In this document: positions 20,109 to 30,618 of the stretch, piece by piece | Layout of the letters: every line of letters starts with the position of its first letter | Numbering within the stretch: the stretch's first letter is position 1 | Notes under the pieces: generated by a model | What the model saw: only the letters and a program-made list of their open reading frames with translations | The model's database searches: none | Told to the model about the DNA's origin: nothing | Made by a program: the position numbers and the translations under genes | Origin: an uncultured Desulfovibrio sp. | GTDB lineage: Bacteria; Desulfobacterota; Desulfovibrionia; Desulfovibrionales; Desulfovibrionaceae | Direction: 5' to 3' | NCBI RefSeq assembly: GCF_944324935.1 | Contig: NZ_CALUYG010000007.1 | Coordinates: 1 to 64,000, forward strand | DNA length: 64,000 nt

Positions 20109-20133
20109 TTCCTTCCTTTCCGAACGCATCGCC

Positions 20134-20186
20134 GGGAGCGGGAAGCCTTTCCTCTGAGAGGGGCTTTCCGCTCCCTTCATTTTTTC
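20134..20186 (+). terminator. terminator of ilvC
   Basis: Long near-perfect stem GGGAGCGGGAAGCC/GGCTTTCCGCTCCC followed by TTCATTTTTT, 25 bases after ilvC. Confidence 0.8.
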
Positions 20187-20353
20187 GGTCCGGCGCGACA
20201 ATGCGTCTGACACAAGCTGACCGTGGCAAAGGCGCACCGGGGAAAGGACTCGTCCAGGGGAAAGGATGGCGCGAAGGCCTTGTTCCGCTCATCATGGCAA
20301 AAAGGCCGGGGCCGGCCGGGGGGCAAGCCGCCTGCCGCGTCAGCACGCCCGCA

Positions 20354-21108
<755 letters not shown>

Positions 21109-21112
<4 letters not shown>

Positions 21113-21726
21113 GGCGCGTCTGGCGCGCCGGGAGGCGACGCCGCATCCGGGGGAAGGCACGCGGCGGTCTGTTCTCCCCAGGTCCGCATGGCGGCACGCT
21201 GCTCGCTGGAGATGTCCGACGGGGCCTCGATGCCGTGCAGGCTCCGCGACTGCCCGAGCTCCCGCCCGAGCGCCCGCAGAAAATAGGACAGACAAAGCTC
21301 GCTGCCCGCGAAGAGCTGCTCCCCGCGCGGGCGTCCCGCCACCAGCAGCGACAGGCTCACGCCGGGAGTCCCTGCGGCAACGGCTCCGGCCTGCCGGGCC
21401 GACCAGCGGCTCTGGGCACGGTCCACAAGGCATTTGAGCTGCCCGGGCAGGGCATAGAAATACACGGGAGCGGCCAGCAGCAGGAAGGGCGTCCGCTCCA
21501 GGGCCGCCAGTACGCTTTCGGCATCGTCGCCATCCGCCAGCACGCAGCGGTACGGCGGCCGCCGGCAGCCGCCGCAATGCGTACAGGGGCGGATGCGGCA
21601 TTCCCGCAGGGGCAGGGCCTCCAGCGCGAGGCCCCCCTCCGCGGCGCCTTCCATGAACAGGCGGGCCAGACTGTCGCTGCTGCCGTTGCGACGGGGACTG
21701 CCCAGCAGGACGAGTCCGTGCCGCAT
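21109..21726 (-). CDS. flavodoxin-like NAD(P)H-dependent FMN reductase
   Basis: 205 aa flavoprotein of the iron-sulfur flavoprotein/FMN-reductase type. The FMN phosphate loop is LLGSPRRNGSSDSLA at the N-terminus. A cysteine cluster (CRIRPCTHCGGCRRPPYRC, about residues 44-62) follows, as in iron-sulfur flavoproteins, and then FLLLAAPVYFYALPGQLK. It starts within the stop of the metallo-hydrolase gene (TGATG), so it is translationally coupled. Likely an electron-transfer or redox-repair enzyme; partner unknown. Confidence 0.8.
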
Positions 21727-22349
21727 CAGCACAGATCCCCGCAAAAGGCGTTTTCGCGTCGTTCCTCGCCGATGGTCGTGGCGGGGCCGTGACCGGGATA
21801 GACATCCGTTGCGTCAGGCAGGGTGAAAAGCTGCTCGCGGATGGAGCGCAGCAGCAGGGCCTGATCGCCGCCGGGGAAGTCCGTGCGACCGATGGAGCGG
21901 AAGAACAGGGCGTCGCCGGTGAAGACGGCGTTTTCGGCAGGATAATGGAGAGAGACGCCGCCGGGCGTGTGTCCGGGGGTGTCCAGTACCGTAAAGACGA
22001 GATCGCCGAAGCGGCGTTCCCCGGCCGGGAGATCTTCCGTGGCATAGTCTGGAACGGGCGGGAAACCCCAGATGCCGCCGCGCACGGATTCCGTATCGTC
22101 CAGGCAGGCCTCGTGCCGGGAGGCGTAGACGGGCGCGCCCGTGGCGGCGACAAGGGCGGCGACGCCGTAGGCATGGTCGAAATGCTTGTGGGTCAGGCAG
22201 ACGGCCAGCAGCTTCAGATTGCGCTGTGCAAGATGATCCAGCATGGGGGCGGGATCGCCGCCGGCGTCGATGATGACGGCCTCCCGGTCGTTGCTGACCA
22301 CATAACAGTTCGTTTCCAGCGGGCCGAGAGCGAATTTGGCAATGGGCAT
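21726..22349 (-). CDS. metallo-beta-lactamase-fold hydrolase (glyoxalase II-like)
   Basis: 207 aa. The dinuclear metal motif THKHFDHAYG (about residue 53), the histidine in LDTPGHTPGGVSLHY, the bridging Asp in FTGDALFFRSIGRTDFPGG and the last His in YPGHGPATTIGEE are all present. This subgroup includes glyoxalase II-like thioester hydrolases. First gene of a three-gene, overlapping minus-strand operon with the flavoprotein and comF. AAGGA precedes the ATG. Confidence 0.88.
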   Translation of the reverse strand: MPIAKFALGPLETNCYVVSNDREAVIIDAGGDPAPMLDHLAQRNLKLLAVCLTHKHFDHAYGVAALVAATGAPVYASRHEACLDDTESVRGGIWGFPPVPDYATEDLPAGERRFGDLVFTVLDTPGHTPGGVSLHYPAENAVFTGDALFFRSIGRTDFPGGDQALLLRSIREQLFTLPDATDVYPGHGPATTIGEERRENAFCGDLC

Positions 22350-22506
22350 GGCAGTTCCTTTCCGGTGAAGTTTTGGACAGGATACGTTGCCCGCCGGGGA
22401 ACGGCAAGCGAAGATGCGGCGGCCGTGGCGGAAAGGGCGGCCATGCTGCGGGAAAAGTCATGGATTTGTCTAGACATGTGACCGTACCGCGGCATACCAT
22501 GAACGG

Positions 22507-25026
22507 ATGAAGACGGAAAAGACCTCACCGAGCCTGACGCGTGGCGACCTCATGGAAATGGATGCCCAGCTCTTTGCCGAGCTGCGGCGCGTGATCCCCT
22601 GTACGGGCTGCGCCCTGTATTTCCCCACTGACGTGCCGTCACGGCGGCCGGAACTGCTGGCCGGGGAGCGGCGTCTTCTCCTGCCGCTCTGGCGGGGGGA
22701 GACGCCCCTGGCTGTGGCCATGCTGCATGGCGTGCGTGTGCGCGAGACACGCCAGGCCCTGCCGCTGCTGCCCGCCGTGGCGGACATCTGCCTGGATCTG
22801 CTGGAACGTACCCGCGGCGAGCGTACCGATGCCGTGACCGGTCTGGCCACGGAGCATCAGCTCTACGCACGCATGGAGGAGGAGGCCGCCCGCGTCCGCG
22901 AGCAGCTTGCCGACCCCACGGCCGAGGATTCGCACGGCGTTTCGCTGCACCGTCTCTGCATGGGGCTCGTGCTGGTGCGGATGAGCAACGGCAGGGAGCT
23001 GGCCGAGACATACGGCTACGCCTTTACCGACGGCCTGCTGCGGCAGGTGGCGGATGCCCTGCGGGCGGAGCTGCCGGGCAACGTCATGGCGGCGCGTGTG
23101 GGGCGCTTCGGCATGGCGATGCTCATGCCCAGCAGCAGCGGACGCAAGGTCTGTCAGCGGCTGGCACAGGAGGCCCTGCGGCGCATGGCCGGCGTGGAGC
23201 GGCGCTGCGGGGTGACGTGTAAGCTGGTGCGCCCCCGGCTGTGCGCGGGACACGCCGTCTATCCGCAGGACATGGAAGGGCCGGAGTTCGGTCTGTCCAT
23301 GTACGAGCAGGCGCGGCGCTTCATGGAGCGGGCCCGGCTGGCTGCCCGTGAGGCGGCCAAGAGCGGCGTTCCCGGACGCATCATGTCCTTTGCGCGCATC
23401 CTGCAGGAAGGCGGCGTCATCGTGGAGTGCCTCGGCATGGGCCGGGTGCGGATCAGCCTGGGCCTGCGGGCCAAGGCTCGCGAGGGCCAGCGCTTCGCCG
23501 TCTGGGAACCGGATGCGGAAGGCCGCCGGCGGCTGCGGGGCGAGGTGGTGCTCCTGCTGGTGCGCGAACAGGATGCCGTGGCTGAGACCCTGCAATTGAC
23601 CGACGCGGCGCGCCCGCTGGCCGTGGGACAGCGGCTGGCCCTGCTGGACGAGGCGGCGGCTTTCGACGGTGAAGAAGGCATTCTGGCCGAAGACGGACGG
23701 CTGCCGCGTGAGGACGGTGGCGGGGAGTCGTCCGCCAGAAGCGCCGGGACGGCCGACAGTGACGCCGCGGCCCCACGCCCCGTTGCGGACGTGACGGCGG
23801 GAACGGAGCAGCCGGCGCTGTGCGGCAGCGGCGACGGGCTGGAGGGCTTTCTCGGGCATGGCGAGTTCATGCGTGCCCTGCGCCGGCATGCGGAGGATCT
23901 CAATCATTTTTCGCTGGCGCTGCTACGCCTTGAGCTGGGCGGCCAGCCGGCGGAGGGCGTTTCGCCCTGCGCGGCGCTGGGGCAGGCGGCGGGCTTCTGG
24001 CGGCAGGGATATGCCGGGCAGGGCCCGGCGGCGGGGGCCGGCGTGTTGTGCGGGCTGTACGGCGGCAACGGGCTCGTGTTCTATCATCCCGACACGGACG
24101 GAGAGCGGTTGCGTCCGCTGTACGAAACTATCTGCCGGGCGCTGGATGCGCAGGGCGTGCGCGCAGCCTGCGGTCTGGCAAGCTATCCCTTTTTGCGCTT
24201 CCGCAAGGGCGAGATGCTGGAATGTACGCTGAAGGCACTGGAATATGCCCTTCTCCTGCCCGCGCCGCATGTGGGCATCTGCAACTCGCTGGCCCTCAAC
24301 ATCAGCGCGGACAGGCGCTACAGCCAGGGCGACATCTTCGGGGCGGTGGAAGAGTACAAGCTGGCCCTGCTGGCCGATGAAGACAATGTGCTGGCCCGCA
24401 ATTCGCTGGGCGTCTGCATGGCCGCGCTCGGGCGACACCATGAGGCGCGGCGGCATTTTCTCGAGGCGCTGAAACGCTGCGCCGAGCCCGGCCAGATAGC
24501 CCAGACCCGCTACAATCTGGGCACGGTGTGCCAGCATCTGGGCGAACGCCGTACGGCGGCGCGCTATTTCCGGCAATGCCTTGCCGCGGAACCGGAACAT
24601 CTGTACGCCCACCTGCGGCTCGGGCAGCTGTGCGAGGAAGGCGGGCGGCGCAACGAGGCTCGCCGCTTCTATGAGGAGGCGGCCCGCATCGAGGACAGCC
24701 TGCGCGAAGGCAAACAGGACGGCGGGCCCAGCCTCGCCCGGCGCTATCTGGCGCGGGTGGCGGCACGGCAGCGTCGCGGGGGCGAAGCCCGCGAGCTCCT
24801 GCACGAGGCTCTCTTGCGCGACCCCAACGACGCGGCCTCCATGTTGCTCATGGCCCGTCTTTATCTGGACGGCAACGAGGATCCCTCCGTGGCCGAGCTG
24901 CTGGCGCGCAAGAGCGTGCGCCTGCACGATACGGCGGAGGGCTGGCAGGTGCTTGCCCGGGCCCTGCGCGCCCAGGACCGGGAAGATGAAGCCCGTCTGG
25001 CGGAGGCACGCATCCCTTCGGCCTGA
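22507..25026 (+). CDS. degenerate GGDEF-domain protein with TPR repeats
   Basis: 839 aa. A GGDEF-type domain begins at DAVTGLATEHQLYARM (about residue 107), but the active-site loop reads RVGRFGMAMLMP in place of GGDEF, so it is unlikely to make c-di-GMP. A second, still more divergent domain lies at about residues 450-590. Between them is a Gly/Ala/Ser-rich linker. From about residue 600 to the end are at least five TPR-like helical pairs (GAVEEYKLALLADEDNV, EARRHFLEALKRC, TAARYFRQCLAAEPEH). Probably a cytoplasmic signalling scaffold. No good ribosome site is seen before the chosen ATG; a later ATG at 22552 is possible. Confidence 0.75.
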   Translation: MKTEKTSPSLTRGDLMEMDAQLFAELRRVIPCTGCALYFPTDVPSRRPELLAGERRLLLPLWRGETPLAVAMLHGVRVRETRQALPLLPAVADICLDLLERTRGERTDAVTGLATEHQLYARMEEEAARVREQLADPTAEDSHGVSLHRLCMGLVLVRMSNGRELAETYGYAFTDGLLRQVADALRAELPGNVMAARVGRFGMAMLMPSSSGRKVCQRLAQEALRRMAGVERRCGVTCKLVRPRLCAGHAVYPQDMEGPEFGLSMYEQARRFMERARLAAREAAKSGVPGRIMSFARILQEGGVIVECLGMGRVRISLGLRAKAREGQRFAVWEPDAEGRRRLRGEVVLLLVREQDAVAETLQLTDAARPLAVGQRLALLDEAAAFDGEEGILAEDGRLPREDGGGESSARSAGTADSDAAAPRPVADVTAGTEQPALCGSGDGLEGFLGHGEFMRALRRHAEDLNHFSLALLRLELGGQPAEGVSPCAALGQAAGFWRQGYAGQGPAAGAGVLCGLYGGNGLVFYHPDTDGERLRPLYETICRALDAQGVRAACGLASYPFLRFRKGEMLECTLKALEYALLLPAPHVGICNSLALNISADRRYSQGDIFGAVEEYKLALLADEDNVLARNSLGVCMAALGRHHEARRHFLEALKRCAEPGQIAQTRYNLGTVCQHLGERRTAARYFRQCLAAEPEHLYAHLRLGQLCEEGGRRNEARRFYEEAARIEDSLREGKQDGGPSLARRYLARVAARQRRGGEARELLHEALLRDPNDAASMLLMARLYLDGNEDPSVAELLARKSVRLHDTAEGWQVLARALRAQDREDEARLAEARIPSA

Positions 25027-25072
25027 GACGCAAACCGGAACGGCGCCCCGTGCGCCATGCAAAGGAGAGATC

Positions 25073-26287
25073 ATGACGCAGACTCTTGTTCCCGGACAGA
25101 ATTGTCCCGTCCCCGCATCCCTGCTTTCCGTCAGCATCAGGGCCGGAGCCGCGGCCGACTTTTCCGCGTTTCGTCTCTTTGCCGGCGGCAAGACGCGCCG
25201 GGACGAGGACTTCGTGTTCTACGGGCAGAAAAGGAATGATGACGGCACCATCTCGCTCAGCCACGACGCCTGCTCCGGCGTGTTCAGCGTGGATCTGGCC
25301 CGGCTTGCACCGGATGTGGAAAAGGTGGCCCTTGCCGTCACCTCGGACTTCCCCACCGTCGCGCGCCTGTCGTCCCTGACGCTGGAGGCCGCGCAGGGGG
25401 CGGAGTGCCTGCTGCGCTGTTCGGTCGAGGTGGTGCGCCATGATGAGGCGGCCCTGATCCTGGGCGAGTTCTACCGGCGCAACGGGCAGTGGAAGTTTCG
25501 TTTCGTGGCGCAGGGCTTCCGGGGCGGTCTCAAACCGCTTGCCGAGTTCTACGGTGTGGATGTGGCGGACGATGCCCCCGTGCCTCCCTGTCCGGCCTCT
25601 TCCGGTCCCGCGCATCCCGGCCAGGCTCCGTCCCGTCCGGCCCCGGCCGGCGCATCCGCGTCGTCCCGGCCCGCCAGTCTGGGCAAGATCGTGCTCACCA
25701 AGGCCTCTCCGCGCATCGACCTGACCAAGCATACTCTTGCCGGGGGCATGTACCGCGTCAATCTCAACTGGAACCGCGCCTTCACGAGCCGGCCGAGCGG
25801 CCTTGCCGGGCTGTTCAACCGCAATAACGGCATCGATCTGGATCTGGCCGCCTATGTCCGCCTGAAAAACGGGGATAAGACCATCGTCCAGGCCCTTGGG
25901 AAGCGGTTCGGCTCGCTGGAGCAGCCACCCTTCGTCAAGCTGCTGGGCGACGACCGCACGGGCAGTCAGGCCGACGGTGAATGGATCCACATCAACGGCG
26001 ACCGCATCGACGATCTGGCGGAGATCATCATCTTTACTTTCATCTATGCCGGCGCTCCCAACTGGAACGCCACGGATGCCGAGGTGCGCGTGGACATCCC
26101 GGGCCAGCCCAGGATCGAGACGCGGCTTGTCGACGGCAATGAGCCGCTGCCCATGTGCGCCATCGCGCGCATCATCAATAGCGGCGGCAAGCTGAGCATC
26201 GAGCGTCTTGAGCGGTATTTTCGCGGCCATGAGGATATGGACCGCTTTTTCGGCTGGGGGTTCACATGGCGGGCGGGCTGGAAGTGA
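25073..26287 (+). CDS. terA: TerA-like tellurium-resistance protein (TerD domain plus TerA region)
   Basis: 404 aa. The N-terminal about 165 residues form a TerD-like fold (LVPGQNCPVP start, REFYRRNGQWKF-type strand seen as LGEFYRRNGQWKFRFVAQGF). A Pro/Ala/Ser-rich linker follows (about residues 167-205). The C-terminal domain, from GKIVLTKASPRIDLTK, resembles TerA, including the GIDLDLAAYVRL and NWNATDAEV strands. TerD domains bind calcium and belong to the Ter membrane-linked stress complex. The ATG follows AAGGAGAGATC. Its 3' end overlaps the ATP-grasp gene by 22 bases. First gene of the Ter cluster, only 46 bases after the GGDEF/TPR gene. Confidence 0.8.
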   Translation: MTQTLVPGQNCPVPASLLSVSIRAGAAADFSAFRLFAGGKTRRDEDFVFYGQKRNDDGTISLSHDACSGVFSVDLARLAPDVEKVALAVTSDFPTVARLSSLTLEAAQGAECLLRCSVEVVRHDEAALILGEFYRRNGQWKFRFVAQGFRGGLKPLAEFYGVDVADDAPVPPCPASSGPAHPGQAPSRPAPAGASASSRPASLGKIVLTKASPRIDLTKHTLAGGMYRVNLNWNRAFTSRPSGLAGLFNRNNGIDLDLAAYVRLKNGDKTIVQALGKRFGSLEQPPFVKLLGDDRTGSQADGEWIHINGDRIDDLAEIIIFTFIYAGAPNWNATDAEVRVDIPGQPRIETRLVDGNEPLPMCAIARIINSGGKLSIERLERYFRGHEDMDRFFGWGFTWRAGWK

Positions 26288-27412
26288 CGCCGCGGGGCGG
26301 CGTGTGCTGGCTTGCGGAAGGCTACGCCTCCCAACGGGACATGGCGCTGGCCATCAAGGCGGCCTGCCTCGACGTGCGGCTGCTTGTTTCGCACCGGGAC
26401 GACCGGCGGGAAATACTGAGCTGCGGCGACATCGCCCTGCGCGAATCCCGTGACGAGGAGGAGCGCGCCGCCTTCATCGAGGAGGTCATCCGGCGTCATG
26501 CCGTGACGGTTCTCCATGCCGGGCGGCGCGGCCGCTGGTTCGAAGGCCGCCGCGCGCGTCTGGAATCGCTGGTGTGCGGCTTTCGACCGGGGTCTGCCGG
26601 GAAGCGGACTTCGCGCTGGCCGACAACAAGCTCCGGTTTTCGACGCGGATGCGGGAGGCCGGGCTTCCTGTGGTGTCGGCCCTGTCCATAGAGCGGGCCG
26701 AGGATCTGCGCGAGGCGCTGTGCACGTCGCCCTTCAGGGCCGCCCGCTTGTGCGTCAAGCCGGTACAGGGCGTCTACGGGCAGGGCTTCCGCATCCTCGA
26801 CGACAGCGTCGGCCTGCGCGACGTGCTGGCGGATACGGCGGGACGGCGCGTGCCGTCCGCCTGGTACCTCCGCCTGCTGGAGGAATCGTCCGATCCGCTG
26901 CTGCTCATGCCCTATTGCGGCGGGGACGAGTATTCCGTGGACATGCTCGTACGGCAGGAGCGCGCGCTCTGCGCCGTGCAGCGGCGCAAATACGGGCCCC
27001 TGCAGGACCTGGAAGCGCCCGGCAAGGCGACGGAGATCGCGTATGAATGCGCCCGCCCGCTGGGATGCGACGGACTGGTCAATATCCAGCGCATCGAGGC
27101 GGAAAAGGCCCCCCTCTCCTGCTGGCAGCCAGTTTGCGGCCTTCCGGCGGCATCGGCAACGGCCTTGCCGCGGGATGCAATCTGCCCGCCCTGTGGGCGG
27201 GGCTCATGTTGGGCAGGCTGGACCCGGAAGAGATAGCGCGAGGCGCCGTGCGGGTTCTCCGGCCGGTGACCATCCGTCCGCTGACGGTGGCTGTCCCTCT
27301 TCCCCCGGCAGGCGGGGAGGGGCAAGGGGCGGCGAAGGCCGCCGTATCCGGCAGCGACGACAGGGAAGACCGGACAGGCTCGGGAACGCCGGCATGGCTT
27401 GTCGGGCGTTGA
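26266..27412 (+). pseudogene. ATP-grasp enzyme of the Ter biosynthetic module, with two frameshifts
   Basis: The protein is readable only by joining three frames. Part 1 (from 26266) reads MAGGLEVTPRGG to ARLESL. Part 2 (about 26565-27105) holds the ATP-grasp core: FALADNKLRFSTRMREAGL, ARLCVKPVQGVYGQGF, LLMPYCGGDEYSVDM and GLVNIQRIEAEK. Part 3 (about 27105-27412) holds LRPSGGIGNGLAAGCN. Both joins need one extra base: GG would be GGG near 26565, and the A4/C6 run near 27105-27116 would be one longer. All expected ATP-grasp pieces are present, so the damage is recent, or these are sequencing errors. In Ter systems this enzyme ligates a carboxyl to an amine in making a nucleoside-like metabolite. 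Confidence 0.75.
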
Positions 27413-27551
27413 TATAATTTGTAACATAAATGTAACCAAAAAAACACCACAGCGGCACGGTTTGTGATAAACTAAAAAAATAAGCAGAACACGACGGCGG
27501 CAAGCAAGCGCGGACACCGCCGTGCAGATCGCGTCATCCTGGAGAAAACGC

Positions 27552-28481
27552 ATGGAACGGCTTTCCCCCTATGCTGTGGGGACGACTCTTTATGTGCCTT
27601 CGACCGCCTGGAAATACATGGAAAATATCCTCGCGGGAAAATACGGCGTTCTTCCCTGCGTCACGCTCTGTCTCGAGGATTCCATCGACAGCGGCGAAGT
27701 GGCGCGGGGCATGGAGTGCATCGGACGCTTCCTTGCGGCGGCACGGCAGAGCGACGGCCTGCCCCATATCTTCATCCGGCCGCGTGACGGCGACAATCTT
27801 TCCGCCCTGCTGGACAGGGGCGGCCTCGAAGGCATCGCCGGATTCGTCCTGCCGAAATTCCGGCTTGTCGATCTGCCTGACTGGGAACGGCGTCTGCGGG
27901 GAGAACCGTACCTCTGGATGCCGACGCTGGAGACGGCGGACGCATTCGATCCCGCCGCCATGCGGGAGCTGGCTGATGCGCTGCTGGCCGGACCGGGCCG
28001 GGAGCGCATCGTGGCGTTGCGGACAGGCGGCAATGATCTGCAGCAACAGCTTGGGGTGCGGCGAAGCGGACGGCATACGGTGTATGAGGGCCCGCTGGGC
28101 TATGTCCTCGGCATGCTGTCCACCATATTTTTGCCGCGCGGCTTCGCGCTGACGGCGCCGGTTTTCGAGCTGCTGGACGATGAAGCGCTGCTGGCCGCCG
28201 AGCTTGAGCGCGACATCCTGCACGGCTTTTGCGGCAAGACCGCCATCCATCCCGCACAGCTGGGCCATATCCAGGCCGCCTTCAGGGTCACCCCGGAAGA
28301 GGCGGCCACCGCGTGCGCCATACTGGAAAAGGAGAAGGCCGTATTCCGTTTTGACGGCAGGATGTGCGAACCGGCCACGCATTCCCACTGGGCCCGGAAG
28401 ATCCTGGAGCGCAGGGAGGTTTTTGGGGAGAGCGGGACGCAGGCTGAGCCGGACGGCGGGAGCGCCGCGGGCCTTCCGTGA
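27552..28481 (+). CDS. CitE/HpcH-like aldolase or lyase of the Ter module
   Basis: 309 aa TIM-barrel protein related to citrate-lyase beta subunit/HpcH aldolases. Mg/acid motif CLEDSIDSGEVARGM, IRPRDGDNL, the VLPKF strand, LWMPTLETADAF, and the ending GKTAIHPAQLGHIQAAF are as in that superfamily. The start was put at MERLSPYAVG because GGAG lies 8 bases before it; a GTG 30 bases earlier lacks a site. In published comparative work on Ter systems such a CitE-like enzyme belongs to the biosynthetic set with ATP-grasp, PRTase and HAD genes, all present here. An A/T-rich stretch at 27411-27490 likely holds its promoter. Confidence 0.82.
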   Translation: MERLSPYAVGTTLYVPSTAWKYMENILAGKYGVLPCVTLCLEDSIDSGEVARGMECIGRFLAAARQSDGLPHIFIRPRDGDNLSALLDRGGLEGIAGFVLPKFRLVDLPDWERRLRGEPYLWMPTLETADAFDPAAMRELADALLAGPGRERIVALRTGGNDLQQQLGVRRSGRHTVYEGPLGYVLGMLSTIFLPRGFALTAPVFELLDDEALLAAELERDILHGFCGKTAIHPAQLGHIQAAFRVTPEEAATACAILEKEKAVFRFDGRMCEPATHSHWARKILERREVFGESGTQAEPDGGSAAGLP

Positions 28482-28908
28482 GAAGCGTTTTGCGCGTCAG
28501 GCGCTTGATGTAAATTTTACAGTTGTTCCAGAGGGGAAAAGGCTTGCCCCGCATGCGCCGCATGCTTGCAAGGCTCTCCCCCATATTCAGAGAGTATTTT
28601 CTGTTTGAAACGCTGCGCGTTTCAAACCATATGGCCTGCCGTTTCGCGGGCAACGCGGTTTTTCCGCCTGGTTTGGGCCGGGCGGCGCTGTGACGCCGCC
28701 TCGCGTTCCGCCTTTTCCAAAGGCAAAGCGCTCCCAAGGCACAGCGTGTTTACAGTCCCGAGATGAGACGTCATGTGCGCCGGAAGCGGCGGCGGCGAGA
28801 GATGCGGCAGGGCGTTGCCCGGGCCGCTTCCCCCGGCGGAGAATGTGTCGGGGGATGAGTTCCGTCCGTAAGGCGGCGCGACAACACTTAGCAAAGAAGG
28901 AGCATCCT
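28482..28908. other. intergenic region with a repeat copy, between CitE-like gene and terB
   Basis: 427 bases. It contains copy A of the interspersed repeat family described separately (28596-28733). No gene is supported; the terB ribosome site AAGGAG lies at the right end. Confidence 0.5.
28596..28733 (+). repeat. interspersed repeat family 1, copy A
   Basis: About 138 bases closely matching 30178-30317 and, inverted, 62474-62565. The best-kept core is a short inverted repeat around AACCATATGGCCTGCCGTTT with a TTTGAAACGC/GCGTTTCAAA stem before it, followed by a GGTTTTTCCGC stretch and a GGCGGCG(N)CGCCGCC hairpin. Confidence 0.75.
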
Positions 28909-29364
28909 ATGGGTTTTCTGGATAATCTGAAGCAGAAGCTTGCCGAGGGACGCGGCAGGCTGGCCACGGAGGTCAGCCGTTTTCGCAATGCCACCTTCCT
29001 TGAAGGGGTCGTGGCGGGGGCCGTGATCATTTCCTTCGCCGACGGCGCGGTCACCTCGGAAGAGAAAAAGAAGCTCTGCGACTACATCAAGGTTTCCGAA
29101 GACTTGAAGTGCTTTGACACGGATGAGGTGGTGGCCGCCTTCAAAAAGATCGCGGACGCTTTCGATTTTGACATGGGCATCGGCAAGGCGGAAGCCCTGA
29201 AAAAGGTCGGCAGGCTGCGCGGCAAGGACGAGCAGGCCCGCCTGCTTGTCCGTGTGGCCATCGTCATCGCCAAAAGCGACGGCAACTTTGACGACAGCGA
29301 GAAACGGGCTGTCCGTGAGATCTGCGCGGAACTGAATGTGCCCGTTGAAGACTTTGACTGCTGA
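28909..29364 (+). CDS. terB: TerB-family tellurite/stress protein
   Basis: 151 aa, all-helical TerB domain. Acidic metal-binding residues come in two similar halves: ISFADGAVTSEEKKKL (about residue 43) and IAKSDGNFDDSEKRAV (about residue 120), the internal duplication typical of TerB. The N-terminus reads GFLDNLKQKLAEGRGRL. Known TerB associates with TerC at the inner membrane. AAGGAG precedes the ATG. 121 bases separate it from the following terD gene. Confidence 0.93.
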   Translation: MGFLDNLKQKLAEGRGRLATEVSRFRNATFLEGVVAGAVIISFADGAVTSEEKKKLCDYIKVSEDLKCFDTDEVVAAFKKIADAFDFDMGIGKAEALKKVGRLRGKDEQARLLVRVAIVIAKSDGNFDDSEKRAVREICAELNVPVEDFDC

Positions 29365-29484
29365 AGGGATGATGAGAAGCTCCGCGGCGCGGAATGGAGG
29401 GACACGCAGCGGCAGGCGGCAGCGGTGCGGCCGGCGGATGCCGGCGGCCATGCGGCAGAAACGACCTCCTCAAAGGAAAGAACC

Positions 29485-30060
29485 ATGTCTGTATCTCTGG
29501 TGAAAGGCGGCAATGTTTCTCTGACCAAGGAAGCCCCCGGGCTGGAAAGCGTGGTCGTGGGGCTGGGCTGGGATGTGCGCGCGACCGATGGCGAAGCCTT
29601 CGACCTCGACGCCAGCTGCTTTCTGCTCAACGGCGAGGGCAAGGTGCGCTCCGACGCCGACTTCATTTTCTACAACAACAAGACGTCGGCCTGCGGATCC
29701 GTGCAGCATCTGGGCGATAATCTGACCGGCGAAGGGGATGGCGACGACGAGAAGGTCGTGGTCAAGCTGGGCGCCATGCCCGCCGATGTGATGAAGCTGG
29801 CCTTTGCCGTCACCATCCATGAGGCGGAGCAGCGCCGTCAGAACTTCGGCATGGTGTCCAATGCCTTTATCCGCGTCGTCAACGAAAAGGACGGCAAGGA
29901 GATCACCCGCTTCGATCTGAGCGAGGACGCCAGCACCAATACCAGCCTCATTTTCGGGGAACTCTACCGTCACAATGGCGAATGGAAGTTCCGCGCCGTG
30001 GGACAGGGCTTCGACGGCGGGCTGGGAGCGCTGGCCCGCAACTACGGCGTGAACGTCTAA
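29485..30060 (+). CDS. terD: TerD-family protein (copy 1)
   Basis: 191 aa, standard TerD length. [16 protein letters not shown] start; [23 protein letters not shown] and [12 protein letters not shown] supply the calcium-binding acids; the tail [19 protein letters not shown] is typical. It is about 80% alike, by eye, to the copy at 32237-32812, so the two look like recent duplicates. AAGGAAAG lies before the ATG. Confidence 0.95.
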   Translation: MSVSLVKGGNVSLTKEAPGLESVVVGLGWDVRATDGEAFDLDASCFLLNGEGKVRSDADFIFYNNKTSACGSVQHLGDNLTGEGDGDDEKVVVKLGAMPADVMKLAFAVTIHEAEQRRQNFGMVSNAFIRVVNEKDGKEITRFDLSEDASTNTSLIFGELYRHNGEWKFRAVGQGFDGGLGALARNYGVNV

Positions 30061-30618
30061 ACCGGCTTCGGCGGCGGGCGGTCGCGCCGCGGGTGGCGCG
30101 GCCGTCCGTGCAGGCAGGCGCAAAAAGGCTTTTTCGCCCTGCGAGGACGGCGTCTCGTGCAGGCGTTGTCCACAAGCATTTTTCGTTGGAAACGCTGTGC
30201 GCTCCAAACCATACGGCCTGCCGTTTCGCGGGAAAAAAACGTGGTTTTTCCGTTGACGTCTGGCCGGGCGGCGTTGTGCCGCCGCCTCTCGTTTGTCTTT
30301 TTCAAGGCAAATCGCTCGTGTGTCGACAGGGCATTGCTCCGGCGCGGGCAGGCCTGCCGCTTTCGGGACGTTACGGCTTTCCCGCCGCGAGGGGCGGAAA
30401 GGGGCGACCAGCAGGGCGGCTGCGTCTTTCCCGAACCGGCGTGACGCCATGCCCCGGATATGAGCAGGCGCGCCCGGCCCGCTTGCGGCCGGGAGCGCCT
30501 GCATGGGGCGGGAGTGCGGGAGTGCGGTCGCGCCATTGGCGGCCGCGTGCCGACGGCACGGTATGGGCAAAGCGCGTCATCCTGCGGCAAACCGGCAACA
30601 GCCACAAGGTAATCGATC
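30061..30618. other. intergenic region with a repeat copy, between terD and terC
   Basis: 558 bases without a supported gene, the largest gap inside the Ter cluster. It holds repeat copy B (30178-30317) and GC-rich sequence after it. Short open frames here lack ribosome sites and recognisable content. Confidence 0.5.
30178..30317 (+). repeat. interspersed repeat family 1, copy B
   Basis: About 140 bases matching copy A at 28596-28733 in the same orientation. It includes the CCATACGGCCTGCCGTTT core, a GGAAAAA...GTGGTTTTTCC hairpin and a GGCGGCG/CGCCGCC hairpin. Confidence 0.75.
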
